From contig DVDT01000040.1 in the NCBI GenBank assembly GCA_015296085.1, positions 109,799 through 173,798 of the forward strand: DNA of 64,000 nucleotides, written 5' to 3'. The translations under genes and the position numbers were made by a program. Positions 1-10,000 of the stretch are shown here, in pieces. Source of the DNA: Trichormus sp. M33_DOE_039 (GTDB lineage Bacteria; Cyanobacteriota; Cyanobacteriia; Cyanobacteriales; Nostocaceae). How positions within the stretch are numbered: position 1 is the stretch's first letter; each line of letters opens with the position of its first letter. The notes beneath the pieces were generated by a model that was not told the DNA's origin, did not search any database, and saw only the letters and a list, made by a program, of their open reading frames with translations.

Positions 1-3000
1 CAACAAATTGCTCATCGCCCCGAATCCGGCGAATGGCTTCCAATCCGTCCATTTCTGGCATTTGGATATCCATCACAATCAGGTCGGGATGTTGAGTATA
101 AAGCTGCTCAATCGCTTTTTGTCCATTGTTGGCGATCGCTAGTCGATATCCTCGACTTTCTAGATACCCAGACATTGTATTGATATTAGCTTGATTATCT
201 TCTGCCAGTAAAATCAAAGCAGATGTGACAGTGGGTTTTGGTAATACATTAACAACAGCCGACTCAGCACTGATAGGAGGTTGTAACTGATCTAGAGTTG
301 CCCCAAATTGGGCGCGGGTAATCGGTTTGACCAGATATGCAAATGCTCCCTCAGCCAGACCTTTGATGCGCTCATCCATAACTGAGATAATCAAAACGGG
401 GATTTCTTGAGTTTGTGGGTGAAGCTTGAGTTGCTTCAGCACGTCCCAACCTGATACGTTTGGTAGTTGTAGATCCAAAATCACTAGTGCTGGACGAACA
501 CGTATAACTTCATCTACTGCGCCTTCGCCCATTGCATAGACGACACATTGCATTCCCATGTCACTAAGGTAGCGAGTAATCTGGTCAGCTGCGGCGATCG
601 AATCTTCGATAATCAACACTGGGGCATTCTTAGCCAGGAAGTAATGTTTGGGTAACTGAGCTACAACTGGTTTTGTAGGAACATGATCACTGCGGAGATA
701 GGGAATACGGACAGTGAAACAACTACCTTTTCCCACCTGACTAGTAACTGAGACAGAGCCACCATGTAAGGTAGTAATTCGTTGTACTAGTGCCAAACCT
801 AGACCAGTGCCGTTGTACTGGCGGTTGAGGCTGCTGTCCAGTTGTATAAAAGGTTGAAATAATTTGCCGATGTCTTCAGAGGCAATACCGATGCCGGTGT
901 CACTGACACAGAAATTGATGTGAGGGGGCTGAGAAGACAGGCAAGAATTTATGTCTTCTGTTCCTCTGTTCCGCCCTGCGGGTTCCTCTGCTTCTCCTGC
1001 TCCCTCTTCCAGCCAAACCGTGAGCTTCACCGTACCGCCTTCTGGGGTGAATTTGACGGCATTGCTGAGTAGATTGATGAGTACTTGGCGCAGACGGCGA
1101 TCGTCGGCTTGGATACTACCTAGATGAGCAGGAATGTCGGTAATGAGGCGAATATTTTTTTTCAATGCCATCTGTTTGATAAACACCAGACTTGTATCAC
1201 AAAGGCCTTTGATGGGAGTGCTACTTAGTTGTAGTTCCAGTTTGCCCGATTCAATTTTAGATAAGTCGAGGATGTCATTAATCAATTCGAGGAGGTGTCT
1301 ACCACTGCGCTCAATGGTGGCGATCGCTTTTGCTTGCTGTTCATTAATCACACCAAACACACCTTCCTGAAATCCTTCAGACATACCCAGAATGGCGTTT
1401 AAGGGGGTTCGCAATTCATGACTCATGTTAGCTAGAAATTCATCTTTGAGACGAGTGGCACGGGCAAGTTCGGCGTTGGCGTTGGCTAATTGCTCATTTG
1501 TGTGCTGCAATTTTTCTTCAGCTTGTTTGCGATCGGTAATATCTTCGTAAGACCCCAGAATACCAATTACTTCACCTGTACTGTTAGTCAGGGGAATTTT
1601 GCTAGTTCTTAACCAAATATGCGAACCGTCCTGGTTTTCCATTGGTTCTTCATAACCGAGTTTGGCCGTTCCAGTCGCAATCACGAGCGCATCGTCTGCA
1701 CGATAAATGGCTGCTTGTTTTACCCAAGGTAGGTCAAAGTCATTTTTGCCGATAATATTGTCAGGATGAGGCAATTGAGCATCCTGAGCAAAGGCGGGGT
1801 TGCAACCGATATATTGCAATTGGCAATCTTTCCAGAAGACACGTTGAGGAATCGTATCCAAAACTAATTGCAGCATTGTACGTGATGCTTGTAACTCTTG
1901 TTCTGCCCGTTTGCGTTCGCGGATATCAAATAGGGTGGAACGACTATATAAATAATTGCCTTCTGCATCCTTGACGGCAGTAGCACTAATAATCACGGGC
2001 AGAACTGTGCCATCTTTACAGATCATCTCAAACTCTAAATCCTTCACCCAACCCCTGTTTTTAAAGCGAGGATAGTTTTGCAAAAATGCCCGACGGCTAG
2101 GTTCAGTGAAAAAGTTCAGTAGAGGTTGACCAATCATTTCTTCATGGGTATAACCCAACAATTGCAGTTCTGTCTCGTTGACGCGAATAATTCGGCCTGC
2201 GCTGTCGAGGGAATGGTAGCCACAAGGTGCTTTGTTGTACAAATCTTCGACTTCACGGGCATATTTAGCCAGTGCTTCTTCACCTTGTTTGCGATCGCTG
2301 ATGTCAGTTACCCGCACTAGATTCATGGTACGGCCAGCTATTGTAATGGGCTTGGCGGCAATGTTTCCCCAGAAAATTTTGCCTTTACACGTTACATATT
2401 CAATTTCTTGACTCCAAAATCCTTTGAACTGCATTTGTGCCACGATCGCCGCAATCTCTTCTGAGGAGAATTGACGGTGCTGGAGTGAATGTCCTTCAAT
2501 CCCTAACAGTTCAGATTTTTTAGCAGCGTCAAATAATTCTACTGCTCGCCGATTACAATCGAGAGTGAGTAGTGTTACAGGATCAACTAGAAACAACGCA
2601 TCAGCAGATTCGTCAAAAATGATCTCCCGCAAATCTCGATTACGAATCAGTTCTTGCTCGGCTTTTTTATGCTCAGTAATGTCAAAGTTGACTCCAACGA
2701 CCCGTAAAGGTTGACCTTGCTGATCACAATGTAACAGCCCATAGGCTTTGAGGTAACAAATATTGCCACTGGGTTGAATGATACGGAACTCGACGTTATA
2801 TTCTTGTTGATGGTGCAGAACTTGTTGAATATTTGCCAAGACGCGATCGCAATCATCAGGATGGATAAAATTAAACCAACTATCAAAACTACCGTCAAAA
2901 TCCCTCTGGCTGACTCCATATAGTTCGTACATCCGCTCATCCCAAATTTGGGCAGCATGAACAAAATCATATTCCCAGATGCCGAACCCTCCTGATTTAA

Positions 3001-6000
3001 TAGCCAGGGTCAAGCGTTCCGAGAGGTGACATAGCTGTTCCTCATATTGTTTGCGCTTTGTGATATCTGTGAGCGTGCCAACATAGTGAGTAATTGTGCC
3101 ATTGGAATCGGTTTCGGGCAGGACATGACAGTAAAACCAGTTGCAGTTACCATCTGGGAGTAAATGTCTGCCTTCACTTTGGTAGAGTTTTGGTTGGCTA
3201 AATCCTTGTTGAGACCATTGTGTGAGTATGCGATCGCGGTCTTCTGGATGTAGTGTTTCTAGCCAGCTTATGCCCAATGCAGCTGCAATTGGTCTACCTG
3301 TCATCTCGCTCCAACGTTCGTTGACATAGACACATTTACCCGCAGCATCTAGGCGGAAAATAGCCACGGGAGCAGCTTCAGTCAAGGTAGCATAGCGGCG
3401 TTCGCTTTCTCTCAGGGCTGATTCTACTTGCTGACGCTCGGTAATATCATAGTTAATGCCAACCATGCGTTGTGGTTCGCCAAGGTGATTGCGTTGCACA
3501 AGAGCCGCGGCCTGGATGTAGCGAATACTGCCATCAGCACCCACAATGCGAAATTCCACATCAAATTCCCGCTTTCCTTGCACTGCATCCTGAAGGGCTG
3601 TTTCTGTTTTTACCCGATCATCGGGATGGAGGGCATTGAGCCAATCTTGGTATGTGGCAGTCGTTACAGACCGTTGTAAGCCATACAATTCATACATCCG
3701 GTCATCCCAGTATGCTTCATTGACCATATCCCAGTCCCACGTGCCAATATTGGCTGACTTGAGTGCCAATGCCAATCGATCTGAGAGATTACTCAGCTGT
3801 TGTTCAGTTTCTCGACGCTCAGTAATATCAAGGATAATGCTGATCAATTGGCTGGGCTGGCCATCAGCATCTAATATCACTTCACCCCGTGAAAGTAAAT
3901 AACGTAAACTCTGATCTGGACGATAACAGCGATACTCTAGCTCATAACATAGCTCTTGAGCGATCGCTTGCTGCACTACCAAGGCTTGATGATGGCGATC
4001 GTCTGGATGTATGCACTCTAGCATTTCTGCGTAAGTGGGCGTACCAGACTGAGGATTGCGTCCAAAAATGTCAAAGACTTCTTGTGACCAGATCATCTCT
4101 TGGGTGAGCAAATTCAGTTCCCAGCTACCTAGATGAGCAATTCTTTGGGCAGCAGCAAGGTTAGCGGCATTTTTGCGGAGTTGGGCTTCCATCTGTTTTT
4201 GCTGCGTAATATCTTTGGCAATCCCTACACCGCCAATCATCACTCCTTCGGCATTACATAAGGGTTTAACTGAGAGAGAGACAGGAAAGCGCGAGCCATC
4301 TTTACGAATGAAAGTCCACTCATCCTTGTGATGAACTGACTGATTTGTGGAGATCAAGTTTTTTCCTGGGGCTATTTCTGTGCCTAGTGCTTGTGCGTGT
4401 TGTTGAATTTCCTCCGGGTCGTGGAAGATCATAGGAGTTACCTTACCCACTACTTCCTCGGCTGTATAACCCAACATTTTCTGGGCAGCTGGGTTAAAGG
4501 TTTGAACTATTCCCTCAGAGTTAGTAGAAGTAATGGCATAATCGGTAGAAGCTAGGATGGCTTGTTGCAGATTCATCAGCTCATGTAATTGGGCTTCTGC
4601 TTGTTTGCGAGTGGTAATATCTGTTTCTGAACCACTCATGCGGATGACATTGCCTGCTTCATCCCACAGTGCTTGACCCCGGTCTAATATCCACAAATAT
4701 GAACCATTTTTGCAATGTACTCGATATTCTTCTTGGAAGAATGGTGTTTTGTGGGCAAAGTGATCAGCGATCGCTGCCATTATGCGATCGCAATCATCGG
4801 GATGAATGCGACTTGACCATTCTTCTGGGCTGGAGCTAATTTCATCTTCATTAAAGCCCCGCATTTGTTTCCAGCGAGTCGAGAAGAACATCTGATTGGT
4901 TTTAATATTCCAGTCCCAGATCCCATCTTTGCTGCCACGTAGTGCCAACTGCCAGCGTTCTTCGCTCTCTCTTAAGGCTGCTGTGCGCTGTTCCACTCTA
5001 GCTTCTAGTTCTTGATTGAGTTGTTGTAGTGCTTGTTGTGTTAATCTTCGCTCGCTAATGTCCTCAATCACACTGATCAAGTATTGCGGATGATCAAAAG
5101 CATTGCGGACTAAAGAAACTGTCAGTTTAATCCAGACAGTCGTTCCATCCTTGCGAATATAGCGTTTCTCCATTGAGTAGGTCGAAATTGCACCTGAGAG
5201 CAAGATTTTTACTTGCTCTAAATCATCTGCTAAATCGTCGGGATGGGTAATCTTCTGAAATGTCAAAGTCTTGAGTTCAGATTGGTTGTAGCCGATAATG
5301 TCAGCAAATCGTTGGTTAACACGCAAAAACTCCCCATGCAATGATACATGGCTAATTCCCACTGCTGCTTGTTCAAAGGTACTGCGAAATCGCTCTTCAC
5401 TTTCCCAGAGAGTTTTCTCGGCGCGGTTGCGTTCTCTCAGTTGTTTTTGTGCTATCTCGTAGGCACTTGCTTGTTGAATAGCGATCGCTATTTGTACTGC
5501 CAGTTGCTCCAACAATTCTAATTCCGCTGCTTGCCATTGACGTGGTGCAGTACATTGGTGAGCAATTAGTAATCCCCACAGGCGGTTGCTCACCAAAATC
5601 GGCACAACCAGATTAGCTTTGACTTCAAATTGTTCCAGCAGTCGCACATGACAGCCGCTTAAGCCAGCATCATAAATGTTATTGATCGCCCGTGTTTTTC
5701 CTAGGCGATACTCGATTCCCGCCCCTTGTTGCCAGCAGGTATCCCGAATCTGTTTACCTAAACTTACCGTCCAGCCAGGTAGCACTGACTCCGACACCAC
5801 AGTCCCGCTCATATCTGGGTGAAATTGATAGATTACTACCCGGTCTGTCTGTAAAAACTGCCGCACTTCCTTAGCTGTGACAGCTAAAATTTCTTTGAGC
5901 TTGAGTGACTGACGAATCTGTAAAGCGATCGCAGTAATTAGTTGTTTTTGTTCCCGACTTTGTTCTAACTGCCAATTCTGATGCTTCTGCGCCACTGCTT

Positions 6001-6376
6001 CATGAATTGCCGCCTGTAGAGTTTCAGGTGTGAGTTGGTCTTTGACCAAATAATCTTGCGCCCCGTTTTTCATGGCGCGAACGGCAATCCCTGCATCCTC
6101 CTGTTCTGTCAACAGCATGATTGCAGATTGTGTATTGCTCACGATTTTCCTCAATTCTCCCAGCAACTCTAGCCCATTGCCATCAGGCAACAGAAAATTC
6201 AGTAAGATTACATCTGATATTCCCTGCTGACACCAAGCGATTGCCTGTGTTGCGGTCTCAAACTCTAAGATTCGATAGGTATAAAGACTGTCATGCTGCA
6301 AAAACTGACGAAAAATCACCCAATCTTCGGTGCAATCATCAATAAGCAGGATGGTGAGACAGGCAGGTTGAATCAT
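1..6376 (-). CDS. Giant multi-PAS hybrid sensor histidine kinase (partial, C-terminus beyond left edge)
   Basis: An uninterrupted reverse-strand frame starts at ATG 6376 and runs off the left edge, giving more than 2,120 residues. Domains in order: receiver (about 1-120), GAF of the phytochrome-like type (about 155-310), ten PAS/PAC repeats (starting near 326, 475, 602, 742, 868, 995, 1122, 1249, 1379 and 1499), HisKA with the HELRTP phospho-acceptor motif near 1652, HATPase_c (about 1780-1890), a second receiver (VILDLQLP) and the start of a third (VMDIQMP). No transmembrane segment was seen, so it is probably a cytosolic sensor feeding a phosphorelay. The ligand is unknown; GAF and PAS domains could bind chromophore, haem or flavin, but I cannot tell. 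A low-complexity Glu/Gly/Ala stretch inside the ATPase domain (about 955-1015) matches repeat-like DNA. It lies 299 bases downstream of a CheY-like gene on the same strand. Confidence 0.93.
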   Translation of the reverse strand, partial: MIQPACLTILLIDDCTEDWVIFRQFLQHDSLYTYRILEFETATQAIAWCQQGISDVILLNFLLPDGNGLELLGELRKIVSNTQSAIMLLTEQEDAGIAVRAMKNGAQDYLVKDQLTPETLQAAIHEAVAQKHQNWQLEQSREQKQLITAIALQIRQSLKLKEILAVTAKEVRQFLQTDRVVIYQFHPDMSGTVVSESVLPGWTVSLGKQIRDTCWQQGAGIEYRLGKTRAINNIYDAGLSGCHVRLLEQFEVKANLVVPILVSNRLWGLLIAHQCTAPRQWQAAELELLEQLAVQIAIAIQQASAYEIAQKQLRERNRAEKTLWESEERFRSTFEQAAVGISHVSLHGEFLRVNQRFADIIGYNQSELKTLTFQKITHPDDLADDLEQVKILLSGAISTYSMEKRYIRKDGTTVWIKLTVSLVRNAFDHPQYLISVIEDISERRLTQQALQQLNQELEARVEQRTAALRESEERWQLALRGSKDGIWDWNIKTNQMFFSTRWKQMRGFNEDEISSSPEEWSSRIHPDDCDRIMAAIADHFAHKTPFFQEEYRVHCKNGSYLWILDRGQALWDEAGNVIRMSGSETDITTRKQAEAQLHELMNLQQAILASTDYAITSTNSEGIVQTFNPAAQKMLGYTAEEVVGKVTPMIFHDPEEIQQHAQALGTEIAPGKNLISTNQSVHHKDEWTFIRKDGSRFPVSLSVKPLCNAEGVMIGGVGIAKDITQQKQMEAQLRKNAANLAAAQRIAHLGSWELNLLTQEMIWSQEVFDIFGRNPQSGTPTYAEMLECIHPDDRHHQALVVQQAIAQELCYELEYRCYRPDQSLRYLLSRGEVILDADGQPSQLISIILDITERRETEQQLSNLSDRLALALKSANIGTWDWDMVNEAYWDDRMYELYGLQRSVTTATYQDWLNALHPDDRVKTETALQDAVQGKREFDVEFRIVGADGSIRYIQAAALVQRNHLGEPQRMVGINYDITERQQVESALRESERRYATLTEAAPVAIFRLDAAGKCVYVNERWSEMTGRPIAAALGISWLETLHPEDRDRILTQWSQQGFSQPKLYQSEGRHLLPDGNCNWFYCHVLPETDSNGTITHYVGTLTDITKRKQYEEQLCHLSERLTLAIKSGGFGIWEYDFVHAAQIWDERMYELYGVSQRDFDGSFDSWFNFIHPDDCDRVLANIQQVLHHQQEYNVEFRIIQPSGNICYLKAYGLLHCDQQGQPLRVVGVNFDITEHKKAEQELIRNRDLREIIFDESADALFLVDPVTLLTLDCNRRAVELFDAAKKSELLGIEGHSLQHRQFSSEEIAAIVAQMQFKGFWSQEIEYVTCKGKIFWGNIAAKPITIAGRTMNLVRVTDISDRKQGEEALAKYAREVEDLYNKAPCGYHSLDSAGRIIRVNETELQLLGYTHEEMIGQPLLNFFTEPSRRAFLQNYPRFKNRGWVKDLEFEMICKDGTVLPVIISATAVKDAEGNYLYSRSTLFDIRERKRAEQELQASRTMLQLVLDTIPQRVFWKDCQLQYIGCNPAFAQDAQLPHPDNIIGKNDFDLPWVKQAAIYRADDALVIATGTAKLGYEEPMENQDGSHIWLRTSKIPLTNSTGEVIGILGSYEDITDRKQAEEKLQHTNEQLANANAELARATRLKDEFLANMSHELRTPLNAILGMSEGFQEGVFGVINEQQAKAIATIERSGRHLLELINDILDLSKIESGKLELQLSSTPIKGLCDTSLVFIKQMALKKNIRLITDIPAHLGSIQADDRRLRQVLINLLSNAVKFTPEGGTVKLTVWLEEGAGEAEEPAGRNRGTEDINSCLSSQPPHINFCVSDTGIGIASEDIGKLFQPFIQLDSSLNRQYNGTGLGLALVQRITTLHGGSVSVTSQVGKGSCFTVRIPYLRSDHVPTKPVVAQLPKHYFLAKNAPVLIIEDSIAAADQITRYLSDMGMQCVVYAMGEGAVDEVIRVRPALVILDLQLPNVSGWDVLKQLKLHPQTQEIPVLIISVMDERIKGLAEGAFAYLVKPITRAQFGATLDQLQPPISAESAVVNVLPKPTVTSALILLAEDNQANINTMSGYLESRGYRLAIANNGQKAIEQLYTQHPDLIVMDIQMPEMDGLEAIRRIRGDEQFV
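955..1016. repeat. Repeat-like low-complexity insertion inside the kinase ATPase domain
   Basis: This stretch is rich in TTCCTCTG / CTTCTCCTGC words and is in frame. It encodes an acidic Glu/Ala/Gly-rich linker followed by a polar stretch between the conserved HATPase N box and the DTGIG motif. Kinases of this class normally have only a short loop here. It resembles the dispersed repeats seen between cyanobacterial genes. Confidence 0.45.
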
Positions 6377-6675
6377 AAATTAGTTTGTCTTGTTTCTCCC
6401 AACGAGTATCTCTGGCTGGATAAGTGTTAAGGGAGTGGTCACGCTTTGACTTTGTGAAAGAATTTACTGTGAGAGTTGAGTATATGGTGGTAGATGAGGC
6501 ATAGGGCAGGAGGACTTAAGCTGATTTCATTTTGCTTGACTTAGTTTGATTTTTCCAAGTCGTTCTACCTACTTAAACATTGTAGACTGCACTGATAAGA
6601 TAGTGATAAAATTTACCTTTAAATAAATGAATTTACTTTGTAAATTCGGGCTTTGAGATTAATCACTAATGACTA

Positions 6676-7059
6676 TTAATCCAAATTCCAACCTAGTGCT
6701 GTAGCTACTTGACCAGCTAATTCTAAGGGATTGAAAGGTTTAGCGATCGCTGTCACCATGCCTAATTGAGAGTAGCGACGGCGATCGGAGGCTTGAATTT
6801 TGGCGGTTAATAAGATCACAGGAATTCCCCTAGTACTGGGATTGCCTTGCAGTTTTTCAAAGGTAGCAATTCCATCCATATCGGGCATCATCACATCTAA
6901 GAGAATGGCATCTGGCTGGCAAGTTTCGGCTTGCTTGATCCCCTCTTGTCCAGAACTGGCTGTCACCACCTCCCAGCCTGCGACAGTTTCTAAGCAGACT
7001 TTGGTAACTTCTTGAATATACTGCTCGTTATCAACCACTAGAATTCGCTTAGTTTTCAT
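6676..7059 (-). CDS. CheY-like single-domain response regulator
   Basis: This 127-residue protein is a lone receiver domain. Visible landmarks are the acidic pocket (VVDNE, residues 8-12), the phospho-acceptor Asp55 in LLDVMMPDMDG, the LLTAK switch Thr near 85 and the conserved Lys near 107 (AKPF). It has no output domain, so it should act by protein contact or as a phosphorelay shuttle. Its start overlaps the end of the upstream 1650-residue hybrid kinase by 11 bases, which implies translational coupling and makes that kinase its likely phosphodonor. The giant PAS kinase follows 299 bases downstream on the same strand and could also belong to the pathway. Confidence 0.92.
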   Translation of the reverse strand: MKTKRILVVDNEQYIQEVTKVCLETVAGWEVVTASSGQEGIKQAETCQPDAILLDVMMPDMDGIATFEKLQGNPSTRGIPVILLTAKIQASDRRRYSQLGMVTAIAKPFNPLELAGQVATALGWNLD

Positions 7060-10000
7060 GATGGCTGTCCTCTTTGGGGGTGTGAGTAATTCTTTGCAGT
7101 AGTTCGATCACGCGTTGTTCAAATTCTTGGGTGGTGACACGTCCTTTAGTTAAAAACTCTGTCTCTCCAAGCTTAAGCCTTCTGCGTTCTGACTCGTCTA
7201 AATCCTGGGCTGAATAGACGACTAATGGAATATTACACAGATGATTGTGTTTTTGTAACCAATCGACTACGGCAAATCCATCAGTTTCCGGCAAACTCAA
7301 ATCTAGAATGAGCAAATCTGGATTTACTTCTTGACTGAGACGAATTGCTTCTCTACCGGTTTTGGCATAGCAGGTTTTAATTCCATGTCGCTCAAATAAA
7401 GTAACTAGTAGTTCCACTAAATCGGGATCATCCTCCACAATCAGGATACAAACTTGCTGGGAGGATTTGGCAATGACTTGTCTGAGGGAATTTAATAAGT
7501 AGCTTTCTTGGACTGGTTTACTGACCCAATCAACGAAATTTCCACTATGTTGACTATTGCTATTTTGCTTATAGACACTGCAAATCACAATCGGAATGTC
7601 TTGCGTTTCAGCTTGTTCCTTTAATCTTGCCATTGTTTCCCAGCCATTCATCCCAGGCATGAGTAAGTCTAAGATAATCACCTGGGGGTGTTGACTAGCG
7701 GCGATCGCGATCGCTTCTTCCCCAGTGGCTATAGTTATGACTCGATATCCACCTTTTTCTAACAGAGTTGCCATTTCTGAGCGAATTAGAGGATCGTCAT
7801 CACAAACTAAGACTAATGGAGAATGGGGCATAGGGGTTAGGGATGGAAAATCATCTACTGACTCAGCATTGGGTGAAATTGGCAAAATCGGTAATGTGAA
7901 ATTAAAGGTACTACCTTCACCCAAGACGCTTTCTACCCAAATCCGTCCTCCATGCTGTTGGACAATACTTTGACAAATAGCCAACCCTAGACCTGTACCT
8001 TCATGGTTGCGTGAGTCTGAGGAGTCTACCTGTTGAAAACGTTCAAAAATACTATGGATTTTGTCAGCCGGAATCCCGCGACCAGTATCTTGGACTCTCA
8101 GCAAGACTTCATCACCGTATTGTTGAGCTACTAGCCAAACTGTGGCTTCTGGTGAGGAAAACTTGATGGCATTACTCAGTAAATTAGTCAAAGTTTGGAC
8201 AATTCGGTCTGGATCTACCCATAATTGCACCAATGGGCTATCAACGGATAGTTTGACCCTGGCTTTATGCGCTAAAGGCTGCATAATACTGATGGCTGAT
8301 TCAATTAAGTCTGTCAGGTTGCAAGTTTCTCGCTCCATTTTCACTCTACCTGACTCAATTCTTTCGATATCTAGGATGTCATTAATTAGGCGGACTAAGC
8401 GTTCTGTGCTGTCAGTAGCAATTTGCAGTAACCGTTTACCTTGCTCTGATTCTGCTGGGAGTAATCCACTGGTGAGCATTCCCAATGAGCCGTGAATTGA
8501 AGTTAACGGTGTCCGTAGTTCATGACTAACTACGGACACAAACTCATCTTTCATCCGCTCGATTTGCTTGCGTTCTGTAACATCACGTAAGATAACCGTA
8601 TAAACAACGTCGTTATCCATGTGTAGTTTCGATATCGAAGCCTCGGCCGGAAATTCTGTACCATTTTTGTGACAACCATATATTTCTCGTCGTTCCCCCA
8701 TGCGTCGCGCCATATTAGGAGATTGCTTAAAGCTGACAACGTGCTGACGATGTGCTTCAGCAAAACGCTGCGGTAACAGGACATCAAGGGGCTGTCCGAG
8801 AATTTCTTCAGCAGAGTAGCCAAAAATTTTCTCTGCTCCTTGGTTAAAGAGGGTAATTCTTTGGCTGGTATCTATGGAAATAATGGCATCATCGGCAATA
8901 TCTAAAATGCGGGCCAATCTGATTTGGGAAATTCGCAGTGCTGCTTCTATACGTTGGCGTTCGTCGAGTTCTGAATGTAGCTGGCGATTGACATTGACTA
9001 ATTCAACTGTGCGTTCTGCTACCCTAAGTTCTAGTTCGTTGTTAGCCGCTTGTAAGGCTGCTGCAATTTGTTTGCGATTACTGATATCTCGGACTGTACC
9101 CAGCATTCGTACAGCTTCTCCAGCTTCGTTGTAGTAAATTTTCCCTGTGCCTTCCAACCAGTGGATGCTACCATCCGGCCAAACAACACGGAATTCATGA
9201 TTGTAATCAGTTTTATGTTGTTGGGCATGACGGAATGCTTGCTCTAAGCCTGGCCAGTCTGCTGGTAAGACGCAGCTTTTTAATGCTTCATCAGAGCCAT
9301 TCAAGGTAATGCCAAATAACCGGGCATGACCATCAGACCAGGTAATTTGGTTAGTTGTGAGATGCCAATCCCAAATTCCTAAGTTTACGGCTTCTAGGGC
9401 GAGGGCAAGACTTTCCTCGCTTTCTTTGAGGGCGGCTTCGGCGCGTTGGCGATCGCGCTGATTGCGTAATGCTAAAATCCCATAGGCTAAATCTGCTGCC
9501 AGTTCTTCTAAAAGTTGGACTTCATGCACATCAAAGGCATTCGCTTCAGCCGCATAAATATTCAACGACCCAAAGACTTGACCATGAGCAAATAACGGTA
9601 AGGCAATAGAAGCAGCATAACCCCGACTCGTTGCTTGACAACGCCAAATCTCAAAACGACTATCAGTCAGGATATTTTGAATAATTGTGGTTTTACCTGT
9701 GCGGATAGCTGTGCCAATTGGCCCTTGACCGGGAACTGTATCAGCCCAAGTCAGATGTAGAGATTGCAGATATCCATCTTCATAGCCTGCTTGCGCGACT
9801 GGATAAATATCTTTTTGGGGGTTATTTTCAGCGTAAGCCACCCAAGCCAGACGATAACCACCGACTTTGATGAAAATTTCACAGACTTGATGCAGTAAAT
9901 CTGCTTCATTATCGGTACGAACCACAGCTTGATTGCAGCTACTTAGAGTTTGCAAGGTGCGATTCACACGCTGAATTTCTGCTTCTACTTGTTTGAAATC

